Shown in pieces: positions 55,478 to 64,000 of a stretch of DNA of 64,000 bases. Source of the stretch: Cytobacillus dafuensis (GTDB taxonomy: Bacteria; Bacillota; Bacilli; Bacillales; Cytobacillaceae); NCBI RefSeq assembly GCF_007995155.1, contig NZ_CP042593.1, positions 1,902,001 through 1,966,000 of the forward strand. The letters run 5' to 3'. How positions within the stretch are numbered: position 1 is the stretch's first letter; the number at the start of each line of letters is the position of its first letter. Below the pieces are notes generated by a model, which saw only the letters and a program-made list of their open reading frames with translations, ran no database searches and had not been told where the DNA came from. The position numbers were made by a program, and so were the translations under genes.

Positions 55478-55829
55478 AGGCAAAGCCTCCCTCAAAAGAT
55501 GAACTAGCTTTTTTGTCAGCTTAACGAAAATACATAAATATGAAATGCACCATTTATGTAATTTTCGAACTGCATATGTTAATAAATATTGTAAAAAGGT
55601 GAATAGTAATAATGCCATTAATATCTGCATTAATATCTGCACTACTTGTCAGCCTTGTCCTCTATAAATCAATATACTCATAGAATATTAAAATAGACCA
55701 TAAGATTGAAACATGATAAAGTATCAGCAATTAGATATACATCTAGTTACTTACTTACATGGAGTATTATTTAAAATTTGAATAGGCAGATAAAAAATAT
55801 GTACTATGGATTGGAAGGAGGAATTCTTT

Positions 55830-56618
55830 TTGCAGCGGCCGAGAATAGGATTGGCACTCGGATCAGGTGGAGCTCGCGGCTTCGCTCATTTAGGGGTTAT
55901 TAGGATATTGAAAGAAGAAGGAATTCCAATTGATTTAATCGCTGGCAGCAGTATGGGGGCAATGGTCGGCTGTTTTTATGGAGCAGGTCTTAATATTGAT
56001 CGTCTTTATAAATTGTCAAAGGCTTTTAAACGTAAGTATTATCTAGATTTTACCATACCCAAAATGGGCTTTATTGCAGGAAAAAGGGTAAAGGAGCTCA
56101 TTCGAGTATTTACTCATGGAAAGACACTGGAACAATTGGAACTACCCGTAAGTGTTGTTGCGACAGATTTAATGACAGGAGAAAAGGTAGTATTTACGAA
56201 GGGGTCGATTGCAGATGCGGTAAGAGCAAGCATTTCCATTCCTGGCATTTTTGTTCCTGAAAAGCTAAATGGCCGTCTTCTAGTTGACGGGGGAGTTGTA
56301 GATCGAGTTCCTGTATCTGTTGTAAAGGAGATGGGGGCAGATATTATCATTGCTGTAGATGTTTCCCATGTAAAAATAAATACAGACATTACCACTATTT
56401 ATGATGTAATCATGCAAAGTCTCGACATCATGCAAATGGAATTAGTTTCACATAGGGAAATAGAGTCTGATATAATGGTGAGACCAAGAGTAGAAATGTA
56501 TAGTTCAAGAGCATTTACAAATATTGAAGATATTATTCGAATTGGAGAAGAGGAAACTCGCAAGCATATTGATAAAATAAAAGAACTTATGAATGAATGG
56601 AAGGAGTTTCCTAATTAA
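55830..56618 (+). CDS. ylbK: Patatin-like phospholipase YlbK
   Basis: 262 residues. Patatin domain with oxyanion motif GSGGARG (11-17), nucleophile Ser41 in GSSMG (39-43) and catalytic Asp in VDGGVVD near 154. It probably hydrolyses lipid esters; RssA/NTE-like subfamily. AAGGAGG (55815-55821) is 8 bases before TTG 55830. Its stop overlaps the ATG of ylbL by one base. Confidence 0.93.
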   Translation: MQRPRIGLALGSGGARGFAHLGVIRILKEEGIPIDLIAGSSMGAMVGCFYGAGLNIDRLYKLSKAFKRKYYLDFTIPKMGFIAGKRVKELIRVFTHGKTLEQLELPVSVVATDLMTGEKVVFTKGSIADAVRASISIPGIFVPEKLNGRLLVDGGVVDRVPVSVVKEMGADIIIAVDVSHVKINTDITTIYDVIMQSLDIMQMELVSHREIESDIMVRPRVEMYSSRAFTNIEDIIRIGEEETRKHIDKIKELMNEWKEFPN

Positions 56619-57634
56619 TGAAAAAGAAATATTTTTTACGTTCCTTTGTAATTGCAGCAATTATCCTAATGTTAAGCTCCTTCTACTATTTGCCATACTA
56701 CGTATCAAAACCTGGAATGGCTAAAGAGCTTGAACCGATTATACAGGTTGAGAATGGACATGAAGAAGAAGGCAGTTTTATGCTAACGACAGTGAGAATG
56801 GGAAAGGCGAATATTTATTCATATGCAATAGCAAAGCTAAGTAAATATCAGGAAATTTTCCCTATAGAAGCAATTAGAAGAGAGGAAGAAACGGAAGAGG
56901 AATATAATGTCCGCCAGCTGCATTTAATGGCTACCTCTAAGCAAGCTGCTATCGAAACAGCTTATAAAAAAGCAGGAATTCCAATTAAATACGATTATAA
57001 TGGGATTTTTGTTTTAAATGTATTCCCGAATATGCCTGCTGATGGAAAGCTAAAAGCTGGAGATCGAATTTTTAAAGTTGATGGAAAGGAATTCGAATCT
57101 TCGGAGCAATTTATTACATATATTTCTGGGAAAAATGAAGGCGATGAAGTTGTATTTACGATAGAACGACTTAAAGAAATTAAAGAAGTTAAAATTTCTT
57201 TAACAAAGATTCCGGAAACCGGAAAAATAGGTGTTGGAATTGCATTAGTTGACGATAAAGAAATTGAGGTTACACCGAATGTAACAATTAATACTGAAGA
57301 AATTGGCGGTCCATCTGCAGGTTTTATGTTCTCATTAGAAATATATAATCAACTAGTTAAAGAAGATTTAACTAGAGGCTATCAAATTGCTGGAACTGGA
57401 ACAATTGATTCGAATGGGAATATAGGGAAAATTGGTGGAATAGAACAAAAAATTGTTGCAGCCGATAAAGCGGGTGCTGAAATCTTTTTTGCTCCAAATG
57501 AAAATGGAGCTAATGATTCAAACTATCAAGCTGCAGTAAAAACGGCGGAAGATATAAAGACAAATATGAAAATTGTACCGGTAGATACATTTGATGAAGC
57601 AATTGAATATTTGCAAGAGTTAAAAACAAAATAG
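56618..57634 (+). CDS. ddcP: DdcP (YlbL): membrane-anchored PDZ-Lon-type protease
   Basis: In B. subtilis DdcP degrades the division inhibitor YneA after DNA repair, so cells can resume division. 338 residues: an N-terminal membrane anchor (about 8-27), a PDZ domain (about 125-198), and a C-terminal Lon-type protease domain with catalytic Ser233 in GGPSAG and Lys278 in GIEQKIV. Start overlaps ylbK stop, so translation is coupled. It resembles the SepM family of pheromone-processing proteases. Confidence 0.94.
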   Translation: MKKKYFLRSFVIAAIILMLSSFYYLPYYVSKPGMAKELEPIIQVENGHEEEGSFMLTTVRMGKANIYSYAIAKLSKYQEIFPIEAIRREEETEEEYNVRQLHLMATSKQAAIETAYKKAGIPIKYDYNGIFVLNVFPNMPADGKLKAGDRIFKVDGKEFESSEQFITYISGKNEGDEVVFTIERLKEIKEVKISLTKIPETGKIGVGIALVDDKEIEVTPNVTINTEEIGGPSAGFMFSLEIYNQLVKEDLTRGYQIAGTGTIDSNGNIGKIGGIEQKIVAADKAGAEIFFAPNENGANDSNYQAAVKTAEDIKTNMKIVPVDTFDEAIEYLQELKTK

Positions 57635-57658
57635 CGGCAAAATGCCGCTATTTTTGTT
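57632..57658 (+). terminator. Terminator of ylbKL
   Basis: ATAGCGGCA and TGCCGCTAT pair around AAA and are followed by TTTTTG; the left arm includes the last base pairs of the stop codon region. Confidence 0.88.
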
Positions 57659-57659
57659 A

Positions 57660-57793
57660 GCTAATAGGAAAGTTTAAGTTTATTAACGTACTAAAGTATA
57701 GTGTGCTTTCAATTAAATATCTTCTAACAAGATCGCATAAGAAAAACTAAGGATTCGCCAAAAATGACTTGGCGAATGCCAAGTTTATCTAAG
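57660..57793 (+). repeat. Dispersed repeat family C, copy 3
   Basis: About 134 bp from GCTAATAGGAAAGTTTAAG-like sequence to AAGTTTATCTAAG, with the same GATCGCATAAGAAAAACTAAG core and hairpin (ATTCGCC/GGCGAAT). As at 35091 and 44093, it directly follows a terminator. Confidence 0.88.
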
Positions 57794-57797
57794 AAAA

Positions 57798-59009
57798 TTA
57801 ATTTAAAATGAGAGGCGGCTGCTTGAATTCCATTTCAAGCAAGCGTTGTTGATTTTTTCTTGTACCTAATGCGTATATTCTAGATGCTCTAATATCAAGC
57901 ATGATCTGCTCATTTTGCTGTAGGGAAAGCTTTGAAATTAATGGTAGGCTTAGTTGCGATTTATGTTTGTTTAAATACACTCTGCCTTTAGTTGTCATTC
58001 CCAATAATCTTAAATAGGATGCTTTTTCAACTTTCCTATCCATTTCATTTTTAGTAGTATTCGTTAATATGTGAACACATGCCCTTTGTAATCTTGTCCA
58101 AGTATAGCGTTTTGTTTTTAGTTTTTCCATAAATTGTTTGAAGGTATAAGACTCTAAAGCTGTTGAGATCAGTCGATTCTCTAGTCCTTCTTCAACTTCG
58201 TAAATGTTTTTTAGCTGAGCTGGTGTTGTCTGAACTAACCGAAATTTTAATAAAGGAAAGTACTGCTCCCAGTCATGGAAGTGACCATATTCTTCTTTAT
58301 ACTCAAGCAAGCTATTATATGATGTCTCAGGCATATACTGTCTAACGGAAAAAATATCCCCATTTTCAGAGAATAACGCTTTTCTAATGCTTGTTGCACT
58401 CGCAATCGTCTCGGATGAAAAATAAGCATCATGGTAATCAGCATTTTTTCTTGATACAGTAAAAACATTAATAGAAGCCTGTTGTTTTTGTACAGATAGT
58501 ATGTATTGGTAACCTAAAATATTATTTGGCTTAGACAAATCAAGCATGTCTTCATTAGGCGTAAGATCATGAAAGGCTAGAGCTGTTGCTCTTGGATAAC
58601 TATTGCCTTGAGCAATATGGTATTTCACTTTTTGTTGAAAAAGTTCGTTATTATTTTTGAGAAAACCAATGGTTTGATAGAAGCTGTCAATATTTCCTGA
58701 TTCACTGCCAAAGCATAAGGAATTGCATCCAGCTGCTTCTAGAATGGATACAGCACCACTTGCAAATGAATCAGCCTGTTGTGTAGCAAAAATATACGGT
58801 AGTTCAAATACGATATCTGCGCCAGCTTTTAAAGCCATTTCAGTTCGTTTCCATTTTGATACTAAAGCTGGCTCACCGCGCTGTAGGAAATTGCCGCTCA
58901 TTGCCGCAATAACAATATCTGCATTTGCTTGTTCTTTTGCTACATGTAGATGAAAGGCATGCCCATTATGGAAAGGATTATATTCTACGATTACGCCAAC
59001 AGCATTCAT
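57798..59009 (-). CDS. tmcAL: tRNA(Met) cytidine acetate ligase TmcAL (YlbM)
   Basis: Uses ATP and acetate to form N4-acetylcytidine at the wobble base of elongator tRNA-Met. 403 residues (B. subtilis 415). Nucleotidyltransferase core with HNGH at 14-17 in the EYNPFHNGH segment, and SGNFLQRGEPALVSKW near 39-54. ATG behind TAAGGAG. Confidence 0.95.
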   Translation of the reverse strand: MNAVGVIVEYNPFHNGHAFHLHVAKEQANADIVIAAMSGNFLQRGEPALVSKWKRTEMALKAGADIVFELPYIFATQQADSFASGAVSILEAAGCNSLCFGSESGNIDSFYQTIGFLKNNNELFQQKVKYHIAQGNSYPRATALAFHDLTPNEDMLDLSKPNNILGYQYILSVQKQQASINVFTVSRKNADYHDAYFSSETIASATSIRKALFSENGDIFSVRQYMPETSYNSLLEYKEEYGHFHDWEQYFPLLKFRLVQTTPAQLKNIYEVEEGLENRLISTALESYTFKQFMEKLKTKRYTWTRLQRACVHILTNTTKNEMDRKVEKASYLRLLGMTTKGRVYLNKHKSQLSLPLISKLSLQQNEQIMLDIRASRIYALGTRKNQQRLLEMEFKQPPLILN

Positions 59010-59192
59010 TAATTTATCTCCTTATTTTTTGTTTAAAAAGAAGAGAGGGAGTGAAGGATAAAAAAGGATGGCTGAAAAAGGATAAAAGGGTTAAAATAAT
59101 CTGATAATGATCACATTATACTGTAAAGAAATTTTATTGACAAATAATTATTTGAAAGCTATAATTACCTTTGTTGCCTTGGGGTGAATCAT

Positions 59193-59717
59193 ATGAAATG
59201 GACTTTAAGTCAGTTACAAAAAAATCGAAACAAGGAATTTCTCATCGATGAATTTATTGATGTTGCCGATATCAAAGCAATTGATTCGACAATCAGAGAT
59301 GCTTCACCAATGAAAATTACTGGAAGAGCGGATATTGATTCTGCTAAAGTGACCTTTCATTTAAAAATAATTGGTCATTTAACCCTGCCTTGCTCTCGTA
59401 CTTTAGTTGACGTAAATTTCCCAATTAATGTAGAAACTACTGAAACTTTTCTCTTAAAGAGTTTCGACTTCGAAACAGAAGAGGAAATTCACCAAGTAAA
59501 AGGTGATTTAATTGACCTAATGCCGGTCATTCAGGAAATCCTGCTACTCGAGGTTCCAATGCAAGTGTTCTGCGAAGATAGCAGCGAAGAAGGAGCTCCT
59601 CAATCTGGAAATGATTGGGAGGTCATTCAAGAGCAAGATAAAAAGGATTCCATCGATCCTCGTCTTGCCGGACTTGCTCATTTTTTTGGTCAAAGTGATC
59701 CTTCTTCCGATTCATAA
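59193..59717 (+). CDS. ylbN: DUF177/YceD family protein YlbN
   Basis: 174 residues. YceD-type proteins precede rpmF in many bacteria and are linked to 23S rRNA or L32 metabolism. Conserved motifs include CSRTLVDVNFP near 70 and DLIDLMPVIQEILLLEVPM near 110. GGGGTGA lies 5 bases before ATG 59193; GTG 59184 overlaps the ribosome binding site. Confidence 0.93.
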   Translation: MKWTLSQLQKNRNKEFLIDEFIDVADIKAIDSTIRDASPMKITGRADIDSAKVTFHLKIIGHLTLPCSRTLVDVNFPINVETTETFLLKSFDFETEEEIHQVKGDLIDLMPVIQEILLLEVPMQVFCEDSSEEGAPQSGNDWEVIQEQDKKDSIDPRLAGLAHFFGQSDPSSDS

Positions 59718-59853
59718 TTGGAGGAAAAACAAAGAAGCAATTGAAGAACTAGAGTATGCTCTGGCCTTCATAACTTTCTTAGTGAGTGTTTAAAAAGGAA
59801 GAAAATCCTTTTTGAAAACAATATCTCTTATTCTCTTTAAGGAGGTGGGAAGA

Positions 59854-60027
59854 ATGGCTGTACCTTTTAGAAGAACTTCTAAAACTGCGAAAAGAAAGCG
59901 TCGTACCCATTTTAAATTACAGGTTCCAGGTATGGTAGGTTGCCCTAACTGTGGTGAAATGAAACTTGCTCACCGCGTATGTAAGGCTTGCGGAACATAC
60001 AAAGGAAAAGAAGTTGTTAACAACTAA
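59854..60027 (+). CDS. rpmF: 50S ribosomal protein L32 (zinc-binding form)
   Basis: 57 residues, starting [19 protein letters not shown]. Four cysteines (30, 33, 43, 46) form the zinc ribbon, so this is the zinc-dependent C+ form. AAGGAGGTGG is 7 bases before ATG 59854. The 136 bases between ylbN and rpmF contain a small AAAAAGGA...TCCTTTTT hairpin near 59792-59812. Confidence 0.97.
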   Translation: MAVPFRRTSKTAKRKRRTHFKLQVPGMVGCPNCGEMKLAHRVCKACGTYKGKEVVNN

Positions 60028-60039
60028 ATTCCATATTGA

Positions 60040-60080
60040 TAAAAGCACAAGAACGATATGTTCTTGTGCTTTTATCGTTT
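60040..60080 (+). terminator. Terminator of rpmF
   Basis: AAAAGCACAAGAAC and GTTCTTGTGCTTTT pair around GATAT, followed by ATCGTTTTTT. Confidence 0.93.
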
Positions 60081-60198
60081 TTTACAGTATTTTAGATTAA
60101 TGGAATAACCACTTTATTGGGATATGTGAAATAATTTTTGTTACGATGAAGATGATAGAATAAAGCAGAGGAAATAAAATGATTTAATGGAGGATCTT

Positions 60199-60957
60199 AT
60201 GAAACCGTACATAGTGGAAGAATATGATGATGGAATATTGTTGTTTACTATTAACAGACCGGAAAAAAGGAATGCGGTAAATTATGAAATTATGGATGGT
60301 TTGGAGCATGCACTTAATTTGGCAAATGACGAAAAGGTTAAAGTGTTTGCTATTACAGGTGCGGGAGACCAGGCATTTTGTTCAGGAGGCGATTTATCTG
60401 CTTTTCATAGCTTAAGAACGGAAGATGAAGCCTTTGAGATGCTAAGTAGAATGTCCGATTTACTAGTCAAGCTATTCTATTTACAAAAACCAACCATTGC
60501 ACTACTAAACGGGACGGCCGTTGGTGGTGGTTGTGAGCTAGCTTCTGCTTGTGATTTTCGGATTGCCAGAAAGAATGTGAGAGCAGGGTTTATCCAAGGA
60601 ACTTTAGCTATTACAACAGGTTGGGGAGGAGGAACTTTTGTAACTGAGAAGCTATTGCCAGCAAATGCTATGAAGATGTTAATGGAAGCATCACTTTATG
60701 ATGCTGAGCAATTAAAGGATCTAGGATTTGTTCAAATGATTACAGATGGTGATTTACTGGAAAGCAGTAAGCATTTTTTGGATAAAATGCTTCTTTTAGA
60801 AGGGAGTGTTTTAGGGGCGTATAAAATGATGTTCATAAATAAATGGGAAAAAGCTTGTCTTAAAGAGAGAGTTAACAAAGAAGTCCGCAGATGCTCTGAA
60901 TTATGGGAAGATGAAGCACATCACAAGCAGGTTGCAAAATTTTTAGGTAAAAAGTAA
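60199..60957 (+). CDS. Enoyl-CoA hydratase/isomerase family protein
   Basis: 252-residue crotonase-fold enzyme. Oxyanion-hole segments FCSGGDLSAF near 61-70 and GGGCELASACDFRIA near 109-123 are typical. The usual catalytic Glu in GCELA is present; the second Glu is not clear, so it may be a hydratase, isomerase or other crotonase. GGAGG lies before ATG 60199; the ORF start at 60187 overlaps it. It lies between rpmF and the RsfA-type gene. Confidence 0.88.
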   Translation: MKPYIVEEYDDGILLFTINRPEKRNAVNYEIMDGLEHALNLANDEKVKVFAITGAGDQAFCSGGDLSAFHSLRTEDEAFEMLSRMSDLLVKLFYLQKPTIALLNGTAVGGGCELASACDFRIARKNVRAGFIQGTLAITTGWGGGTFVTEKLLPANAMKMLMEASLYDAEQLKDLGFVQMITDGDLLESSKHFLDKMLLLEGSVLGAYKMMFINKWEKACLKERVNKEVRRCSELWEDEAHHKQVAKFLGKK

Positions 60958-61058
60958 AGGAACTTTGCAATTCTTTGTAAAGATTCAAGCAGGATATCAG
61001 TCTATCTTTTCTAGCATAAGCATATGTATAAATAAAAAACAATAGGAGGGATATTCCG

Positions 61059-61652
61059 ATGTCTTCAACTCGTCAGGATGCTTGGTCTAATGATGAAGAT
61101 TTGCTGCTTGCTGAATTGGTGCTTCGTCATATTAGAGAAGGGGGAACACAGCTGCAAGCATTTGAAATGGTAGGGAAAAAGCTTTCGAGAACTGCAGCAG
61201 CTTGTGGTTTTCGCTGGAATTCATATGTAAGGAAACAATATAAATCAGGCATTGAACTCGCAAAAAAACAGCGAAAAGAAAGAAAATATAATCATCAAAT
61301 TGATAATTCGGAGGAGTATGTAGAATCAGAACAACCATCCTCCACACTTGAAGTTCCTCCGGTTTATAATGATGAAAATAAAAAAATATTAGCATTTGAA
61401 GATCTGGTCAGCTATTTAAAGGTGCTTTACGATAGGGCTGAAAAATATGGTTTGCAAAGCGAAGATATTACATCATATGAAAATCGAATTCAGCAACTCG
61501 AAAAGCAATTGTACTATCTTGCATCAGAAAATGAAAAGTTGATAAAAGAATTAAATACGATCGAGAAGGATTATAAAGCATTAATAGAAATAATGGAAAG
61601 AGCTAGGAAAATGGTTGGATTGAGAAATGACATTACTCAAGCCAAGGTTTAA
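61059..61652 (+). CDS. gerR: RsfA-family sporulation regulator GerR (YlbO)
   Basis: 197 residues. An N-terminal SANT/Myb-like DNA-binding domain (about 5-60, [21 protein letters not shown] and [15 protein letters not shown]) is followed by a linker and a C-terminal coiled coil (about 145-185). B. subtilis YlbO/GerR is a sigma-E-dependent repressor of mother-cell genes. ATG behind ATAGGAGGG. Confidence 0.92.
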   Translation: MSSTRQDAWSNDEDLLLAELVLRHIREGGTQLQAFEMVGKKLSRTAAACGFRWNSYVRKQYKSGIELAKKQRKERKYNHQIDNSEEYVESEQPSSTLEVPPVYNDENKKILAFEDLVSYLKVLYDRAEKYGLQSEDITSYENRIQQLEKQLYYLASENEKLIKELNTIEKDYKALIEIMERARKMVGLRNDITQAKV

Positions 61653-61668
61653 CTTTATGGGGAGTATT

Positions 61669-61699
61669 TAGAAAGCGGACAAAATTTGTCCGCTTTTCT
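61669..61699. terminator. Terminator between gerR and ylbP
   Basis: AAAGCGGACAAA and TTTGTCCGCTTT pair perfectly; T-rich on the plus side. Confidence 0.88.
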
Positions 61700-61732
61700 A
61701 TGCTATTAGGGATTTAGAGGTTTAATCTCGTT

Positions 61733-62206
61733 CTAATACGACTGTTCCTTAACGCCTTCAGGAATCCAAACAAGCGGATTTTCACCCCTGTCACGTTCCA
61801 TATCATAATGAACGGAGGAGAAGCCCTTTTTAAGCCAAAAACCAGCTGATTTTACTCTTGGATTTGTCTTTATAGGAAGACCGAAACTTTTTGCAAATTC
61901 AACGAGCGCATTTCCGTAGCCTTTATTCTGATAATCAGGAATAACCTCAAGCTTCCATAACTCTAAATAATCTTGGGAAGGATCGAAATATCTGTCAAAT
62001 TTTTTTTCCACTTGATAAAGACTCATTCTTGCAACTAATTTATCTCCAAAGTAAATTCCGTAAAAGGGGGACTTACTATCGTTTTCGATTATATTGGCTT
62101 CTAGGTCTTCGAACATTGATAGCTCTTGTAAACCGTATTCTTTGAACTTTTTAAATTCTTCCAGTGTTTTGTAATTTACAATTAACTTTTCCACTTTATA
62201 GTCCAT
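61733..62206 (-). CDS. ylbP: GNAT-family N-acetyltransferase YlbP
   Basis: 157 residues with the GNAT acetyl-CoA-binding motif (YLELWKLEVIPDYQNKGYGNALVEFA, Q/R-x-x-G-x-G/A) near 82-107. It matches B. subtilis YlbP in length and position. Substrate unknown. ATG behind GGAGGAGG. Confidence 0.92.
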   Translation of the reverse strand: MDYKVEKLIVNYKTLEEFKKFKEYGLQELSMFEDLEANIIENDSKSPFYGIYFGDKLVARMSLYQVEKKFDRYFDPSQDYLELWKLEVIPDYQNKGYGNALVEFAKSFGLPIKTNPRVKSAGFWLKKGFSSVHYDMERDRGENPLVWIPEGVKEQSY

Positions 62207-62523
62207 TTGTTTTCCTCCTCCGTTGAAGTCTTTAATAACATTACTAGCCTAATCTATATTTGTTTTAACTAAAAGATGCAGGTGAGTCATTTCTATAAAA
62301 CTTATTATATAACAAAAAAACTAATAATTCTGCATGTAATTGAAAATCAGTCCCATATCTAAATATTTCTAGAAGGATGTGTAATAAAAAATTCGAAAGC
62401 GTTTACAAATTAAGAAGGAAAAAGACAGAAGATTGTAGAAACATATAATGTAGTATCAATTATGAAATTTTAGATTTTTTTAACAACTTTTTTTACATCA
62501 TGAGTATAGAAAGGGGAGAGAGT
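62207..62523 (+). other. Intergenic region upstream of the biotin carboxylase gene
   Basis: About 317 AT-rich bases between divergent ylbP and the carboxylase. It contains the cre-like site at 62394-62407. I see no gene or strong hairpin, and no confident -35/-10 pair. Confidence 0.5.
62394..62407 (+). promoter_or_regulatory. Catabolite-responsive (cre) site upstream of the biotin carboxylase
   Basis: CGAAAGCGTTTACA matches the CcpA cre consensus TGWAARCGYTWNCW-type pattern at all but the first base. It lies 117-130 bases before the start codon, which fits repression by glucose. Confidence 0.7.
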
Positions 62524-63867
62524 GTGCAGAAAATATTAATTGCAAATAGGGGAGAAATTGCTTTAAGGATCATAAATACTTGCCATGAAATGGGAATAGA
62601 AACAGTCGCTGTATATTCTGAAGCAGATAAGGATTCACTTTTTGTTAAAAAGGCGACTTACGCATTTTGTATCGGAGAAGCGCCTGTAAATAAATCTTAT
62701 TTAAAAACAGATGTGATTCTTGAAATCGCTAAAAAAGAAGCGGTAGATGGCATCCATCCTGGTTATGGTTTTAATTCTGAAAATGCAGATTTCGCAAGGG
62801 CAGTGAAGAAAGCAGGAATCATATTTATTGGTCCTGATCCTGAAACAATTGAATTAATGGGGGATAAAATTGTTTCAAGGAGAACAATGATGGCTGCTGG
62901 TGTTCCTGTAGTACCTGGAAGTGAAGATGGTACATCTACTATTGAAGAGGCAAGTAAACTTGCAGAGTCGATGGGATACCCTGTAATGCTGAAAGCGAGT
63001 GGTGGAGGTGGAGGGATTGGAATGGTGCGCTGCGAAAATGAGCAAGCGCTCGCCAAATCCTTTGAATCTACAAAAGCCCGTGCTAAAGCCTATTTTGGTT
63101 CTGATGAAGTTTTTGTTGAGAAATATATCGAAAACGCTAGACATGTTGAGGTTCAAATTTTTGGAGATCATCATGGCCAGATCGTTCATTTGTTTGAAAG
63201 AGACTGCTCAATACAAAGACGGCACCAAAAGGTGGTTGAAGAATCTCCTTCCCCATTCCTGTCAGAGAATGGGAAGCGAAAAATGTATGATACAGCTCTT
63301 CAGGCAGCTGCAGCTGTTAACTATAAAAATGCAGGAACGATTGAATTCATTGTAGATGAAAAGGAGAACTTCTACTTTTTAGAAATGAATACTAGGCTTC
63401 AAGTAGAGCATCCAGTTACAGAACAAATTACTGGACTTGACCTTGTTAAATGGCAAATTCTTGTGGCCCAAGATGAAAAACTACCGCTGCTTCAAACAGA
63501 TATTAAAAGCTCAGGTCATTCAATCGAATTTAGATTGTATGCAGAAGATCCAATAAGCTTTCTACCTTCACCAGGGAAAATTGAATTGTTTGAATGGAAT
63601 AGCTTCCATGGGGTACGTGTAGATCCTGGGTATGAGTCAGGCTCCATTGTGACACCTTTTTATGACCCGATGATTGCAAAATGTATTATACACGGAGAAA
63701 CAAGGAATGATGCAATCGTGAAGGCAAGTGAATTTTTCAACGAGCTAAAAATTGAAGGAATAAAAACAAATGCACCACTTTTTTATGAAATCTTGAAGGA
63801 CCCTGAATTTCAAAAAGGTAATTATTCCACTAGCTTCTTAACACAAAAATCTTTTATCGCAGATTAA
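62524..63867 (+). CDS. Biotin carboxylase subunit (AccC/YngH-like)
   Basis: 447 residues. Biotin carboxylase domain of an acyl-CoA carboxylase: N-terminal ILIANRGEIALRI, ATP-grasp KASGGGGGIGM near 157-167, ERDCSIQRRHQK near 230-241, EMNTRLQVEHPVTE near 289-302. No biotin carrier or carboxyltransferase gene is visible, so it could be a paralogue of the main AccC such as YngH or part of an operon beyond the window. GTG 62524 is next to AAAGGGGAGAGA; the ORF start at 62500 precedes it. The last codons (Phe-Ile-Ala-Asp-stop) are inside repeat family A. Confidence 0.9.
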   Translation: MQKILIANRGEIALRIINTCHEMGIETVAVYSEADKDSLFVKKATYAFCIGEAPVNKSYLKTDVILEIAKKEAVDGIHPGYGFNSENADFARAVKKAGIIFIGPDPETIELMGDKIVSRRTMMAAGVPVVPGSEDGTSTIEEASKLAESMGYPVMLKASGGGGGIGMVRCENEQALAKSFESTKARAKAYFGSDEVFVEKYIENARHVEVQIFGDHHGQIVHLFERDCSIQRRHQKVVEESPSPFLSENGKRKMYDTALQAAAAVNYKNAGTIEFIVDEKENFYFLEMNTRLQVEHPVTEQITGLDLVKWQILVAQDEKLPLLQTDIKSSGHSIEFRLYAEDPISFLPSPGKIELFEWNSFHGVRVDPGYESGSIVTPFYDPMIAKCIIHGETRNDAIVKASEFFNELKIEGIKTNAPLFYEILKDPEFQKGNYSTSFLTQKSFIAD

Positions 63868-64000
63868 CGGGCAGTAAGACCCCCACTTCAAGTTTGCGAG
63901 AGAATCGAAGAAACCTAAGTGGGGGATCAACTGTCCGTAAAGGCCATAAAATGAACACAGACTAAAAGCGCCACATCGTGTGGCAACGTCTGCGTGACCC
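63852..64000 (+). repeat. Dispersed repeat family A, copy 3 (cut by window end)
   Basis: TTTTATCGCAGATTAACGG, GCAGTAAGACCCCCACTTC, the CCTAAGTGGGGG stem and the GCGCCACATCGTGTGGCA module are shared with copy 1 at 17803, and it continues past the window end. It overlaps the 3' end of the biotin carboxylase gene. Confidence 0.88.

Noticed and set aside
55478..55642. Extended N-terminus of YlbJ
   Set aside because: GGGAGG lies inside the extension and correctly spaced for GTG 55477, which gives the usual family length.
57635..57797. Small RNA gene after ddcP
   Set aside because: The sequence is repeat family C; without a promoter I list it only as a repeat.

Overview
The window is a stretch of low-GC, spore-forming Bacillaceae chromosome. 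It has strong AGGAGG-type ribosome binding sites, frequent TTG and GTG starts, intrinsic terminators between most transcription units, and many sporulation or coat genes (YjcZ type, YlaJ, YlbD, YlbJ, GerR/RsfA type). From ktrC to ylbP the gene order is almost that of the Bacillus subtilis ktrC-pdh-speA-typA-ftsW-pycA-cta-ylb segment. The species is not one I can name, and it is not B. subtilis itself because several genes are added, moved or missing.

Layout. 1-2227: 3' end of a type I glutamine synthetase, then asparagine synthetase AsnO. 2324-4914: KtrC, RNase J1 and RNA polymerase epsilon subunit. 5091-7437: a tiny basic ORF, phosphatase YkrA, peptide deformylase, and a YjcZ-type spore peptide. 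7437-13777: lipoprotein YkyA, then the pyruvate dehydrogenase genes pdhABCD. 14027-15628: four small conserved proteins. 15794-16068: an apparent SR1 dual-function small RNA encoding SR1P. 16209-21840: speA, a nitronate monooxygenase-like protein, yktA, yktB, ykzI and suhB. 21887-29819: the yla block (typA, ylaH, ylaI, ylaL, ylaJ, phoH-like ylaK, glutaminase, ylaN). 30209-44054: ftsW, pycA, heme A synthesis (ctaA, ctaB), cytochrome caa3 oxidase (ctaC-F) and assembly genes ctaG and ctaM. 44447-62206: the ylb block, with RsmD behind a ylbH-leader-type RNA, CoaD, YlbJ, YlbK, DdcP/YlbL, TmcAL, YlbN, L32, an enoyl-CoA hydratase, GerR/YlbO and YlbP. 62524-63867: a stand-alone biotin carboxylase with a cre-like site upstream.

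Central carbon flow at pyruvate dominates: the PDH complex, pyruvate carboxylase, a CcpN/CcpA-type regulated SR1 RNA and the terminal oxidase sit close together. The rest is housekeeping (RNA decay, translation, tRNA modification, division, DNA-damage recovery) with interspersed sporulation genes.

I see no phage, IS element, CRISPR array, defence island, rRNA or tRNA, and no convincing new multi-gene system. The unexplained signal lies between genes: at least four families of dispersed structured repeats (A: 17803, 20750, 63852; B: 8162, 43127; C: 35091, 44093, 57660; D: 29826, 44321) plus two single palindromic elements (6186, 16087). A small double-hairpin module appears inserted in different repeat families and in both orientations. 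Many starts were moved from the longest ORF to the codon best placed behind a ribosome binding site; these choices are explained entry by entry.
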